Shown here in pieces: positions 62,956 to 64,000 of a stretch of 64,000 bases of DNA. Positions within the stretch are counted from its first letter, which is position 1; every line of letters starts with the position of its first letter. The notes below the pieces were generated by a model, which worked only from the letters and a program-made list of their open reading frames with translations, did no database searches and was not told the DNA's origin. Both the position numbers and the translations under genes were made by a program. Source of the stretch: Nocardia spumae (GTDB taxonomy: Bacteria > Actinomycetota > Actinomycetes > Mycobacteriales > Mycobacteriaceae); the NCBI RefSeq assembly GCF_020733635.1, contig NZ_JAJFZL010000001.1:1-64000 (forward strand), read 5' to 3'.

Positions 62956-62996
62956 GATTCGGCGCCGCGCAGATCAGATCTGCGCGGCGCCGAATC
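62956..62996 (-). terminator. Hairpin terminator after the last mycolyltransferase gene
   Basis: A perfect 19-bp stem (62956-62974 with 62978-62996, core GGCGCCGCGCAGAT) 3' of the gene that ends at 63019. Confidence 0.8.
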
Positions 62997-63018
62997 AGCT
63001 GTCGTTTACGGCCTGTGA

Positions 63019-64000
63019 TCAGGCGTTGAGCGCGGCCAGAATGCCGGCCCGGGCGTTACCCAGCTCGTCCTGCCAGTAGCGCCAGGAGTGGGTACCGGTG
63101 GGCGGGAAGTCGTAGGTCGCGGGGATACCCAGGGAGTCCAGCCGAGACTTGAACGAGTGCGTGCTGACCATCGCGATCAGCTCGATTCCCATGGCGTTAC
63201 CGGTATTGAACAGGCCCACCGGGGAATTCGGGTGATCGTAGGGCCCCGGCAGAGCGCTGGCGGCCGAGATGAACATCGGCAGACCCCGCAGCTGCGGCGC
63301 GAACACCATCGGGTCCGAACGCAGCCACTGCGGGCTCCACGGCGCGGCCATCGAGTCGACGTTGAAGCGGCCGGCGTCGAGCATCATCACGCGAATCGCC
63401 TCGCGCATACCGGGGGCGTTCCAGTTCAGCGGGCCCGAGAACGAGGCCGCGTACTTGAACTGATCCCGGTGGAATCCCGCCAGGCGCAGTGCCGCCGGAC
63501 CACTCATCGACAGACCGGCGACCGCGTAGTTGGTCCGCGAAACACCGTAGTTGCTGAGGAAATCCGGAAGTTCCTTGGTGAGGAAGGTTTCCCACTTGTA
63601 GGTGAACTTCTGGCCGTTGGTGTTGCTCGGGCCCTGCCAGTCGGCGTACCAGCTGGACTGGCCACCCACCGGCATCACCAGGGTGACGTTGTCGTTGCCG
63701 AACATCTGCTGCGCGTTGGTCTCGAAGGACCAGGCGTTGCGGTCGTCGCGGGCCCGCAGACCGTCCAGCAGCAGCAGCGCGCCGTTACCACCGTTGCGCG
63801 CCCACTGCACCTGAACCTTGATCGGACCCATACTCGACGGAACCATCAGCTCGTCGTATCCGCCCGCGGGCGTCTGATGTACGGGTGCGTGAATCGGCGC
63901 GGCGATAGCGGCCGGGGACATTGCGCCCGCCGCGATCGGTAGCGCCAGCGCGGCACCCGCAGCGAGAAGTCGTGTACGCCAACCACGCTGAGCACCTTGC
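63019..64000 (-). CDS. Antigen 85-type mycolyltransferase, 5' end beyond the window
   Basis: Secreted mycolyltransferase without LGFP repeats. Reading continues in frame past the ATG at 63921 to the window end, adding RLLAAGAALALPIAAGA, a signal-peptide core, so the true start lies outside. Family motifs are ALLLLDGLRARDDRNAWSFE, GGQSSWYADWQGPSN, WETFLTKELPDFL, the nucleophile AGLSMSGPAAL, and histidine in GTHSWRYWQDEL. It lies next to the LGFP-bearing copy, like the fbpD/fbpA pair of M. tuberculosis. Confidence 0.93.
   Translation of the reverse strand, partial: QGAQRGWRTRLLAAGAALALPIAAGAMSPAAIAAPIHAPVHQTPAGGYDELMVPSSMGPIKVQVQWARNGGNGALLLLDGLRARDDRNAWSFETNAQQMFGNDNVTLVMPVGGQSSWYADWQGPSNTNGQKFTYKWETFLTKELPDFLSNYGVSRTNYAVAGLSMSGPAALRLAGFHRDQFKYAASFSGPLNWNAPGMREAIRVMMLDAGRFNVDSMAAPWSPQWLRSDPMVFAPQLRGLPMFISAASALPGPYDHPNSPVGLFNTGNAMGIELIAMVSTHSFKSRLDSLGIPATYDFPPTGTHSWRYWQDELGNARAGILAALNA

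Overview
This window looks like the chromosome of a mycolic-acid-making actinomycete, most likely Nocardia or a close relative such as Rhodococcus. The base composition is strongly GC-rich, many starts are GTG, and several genes look leaderless. It holds much of the machinery for the mycolyl-arabinogalactan wall: GlfT1, GlfT2, DprE1, DprE2, AftA, two Emb proteins, AccD4, Pks13, FadD32, a cutinase-like Rv3802c homologue and three mycolyltransferases. Gene order recalls Mycobacterium tuberculosis Rv3772 to Rv3804c, but with rearrangements: glfT2 lies far from the mycolyltransferases, and the Rv3789-like gtrA is divergent from dprE1. The organism is inferred from gene content only; no rRNA is present.

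Left edge (1-5 kb): a tyrosine-recombinase gene runs into the 3' end of a tRNA-Arg gene, so the window probably begins inside an integrated element. tRNA-Ser(GCT), a dienelactone-hydrolase-like gene, a HisC/Pat aminotransferase, a mycolyltransferase-like exported protein and tRNA-Ser(TGA) follow. From 5 to 10.6 kb come an ECF41-type sigma factor with an FAD oxidoreductase, a 57-residue exported peptide gene, a MarR regulator divergent from a quinone oxidoreductase (Rv3777-like), and an Rv3778c-like class V aminotransferase fold that lacks the PLP lysine.

Galactan and rhamnose region (10.8-27.5 kb): the proteasome activator Bpa; the Wzm/Wzt galactan exporter with GlfT1; a proline-rich membrane-anchored protein; RsgA preceded by an unlisted 31-codon ORF; an SDR; GlfT2; a possible GtrA/GtrB/GT-C envelope-glycosylation set; RmlB; an exported glycine-rich protein; an HSL-type esterase; RmlA and RmlC. 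From 27.5 to 34.4 kb is an accessory stretch: a drug efflux pump and its MarR regulator around three evenly spaced palindromes, an Scr1-type regulator, a DUF4282 membrane protein, a hypothetical protein and a molybdopterin oxidoreductase.

Arabinan and mycolate region (34.4-64 kb): GtrA, DprE1-DprE2 (decaprenyl-phosphoryl-arabinose supply), AftA (primes arabinan on galactan), a GT-C-like membrane protein, two Emb arabinosyltransferases, then on the minus strand FadD32-Pks13-AccD4 (mycolic acid condensation), an LLM F420-type oxidoreductase, a DUF732 lipoprotein coupled to a cutinase-family enzyme, and two mycolyltransferases that attach mycolates outside the membrane. The last gene is cut by the window end.
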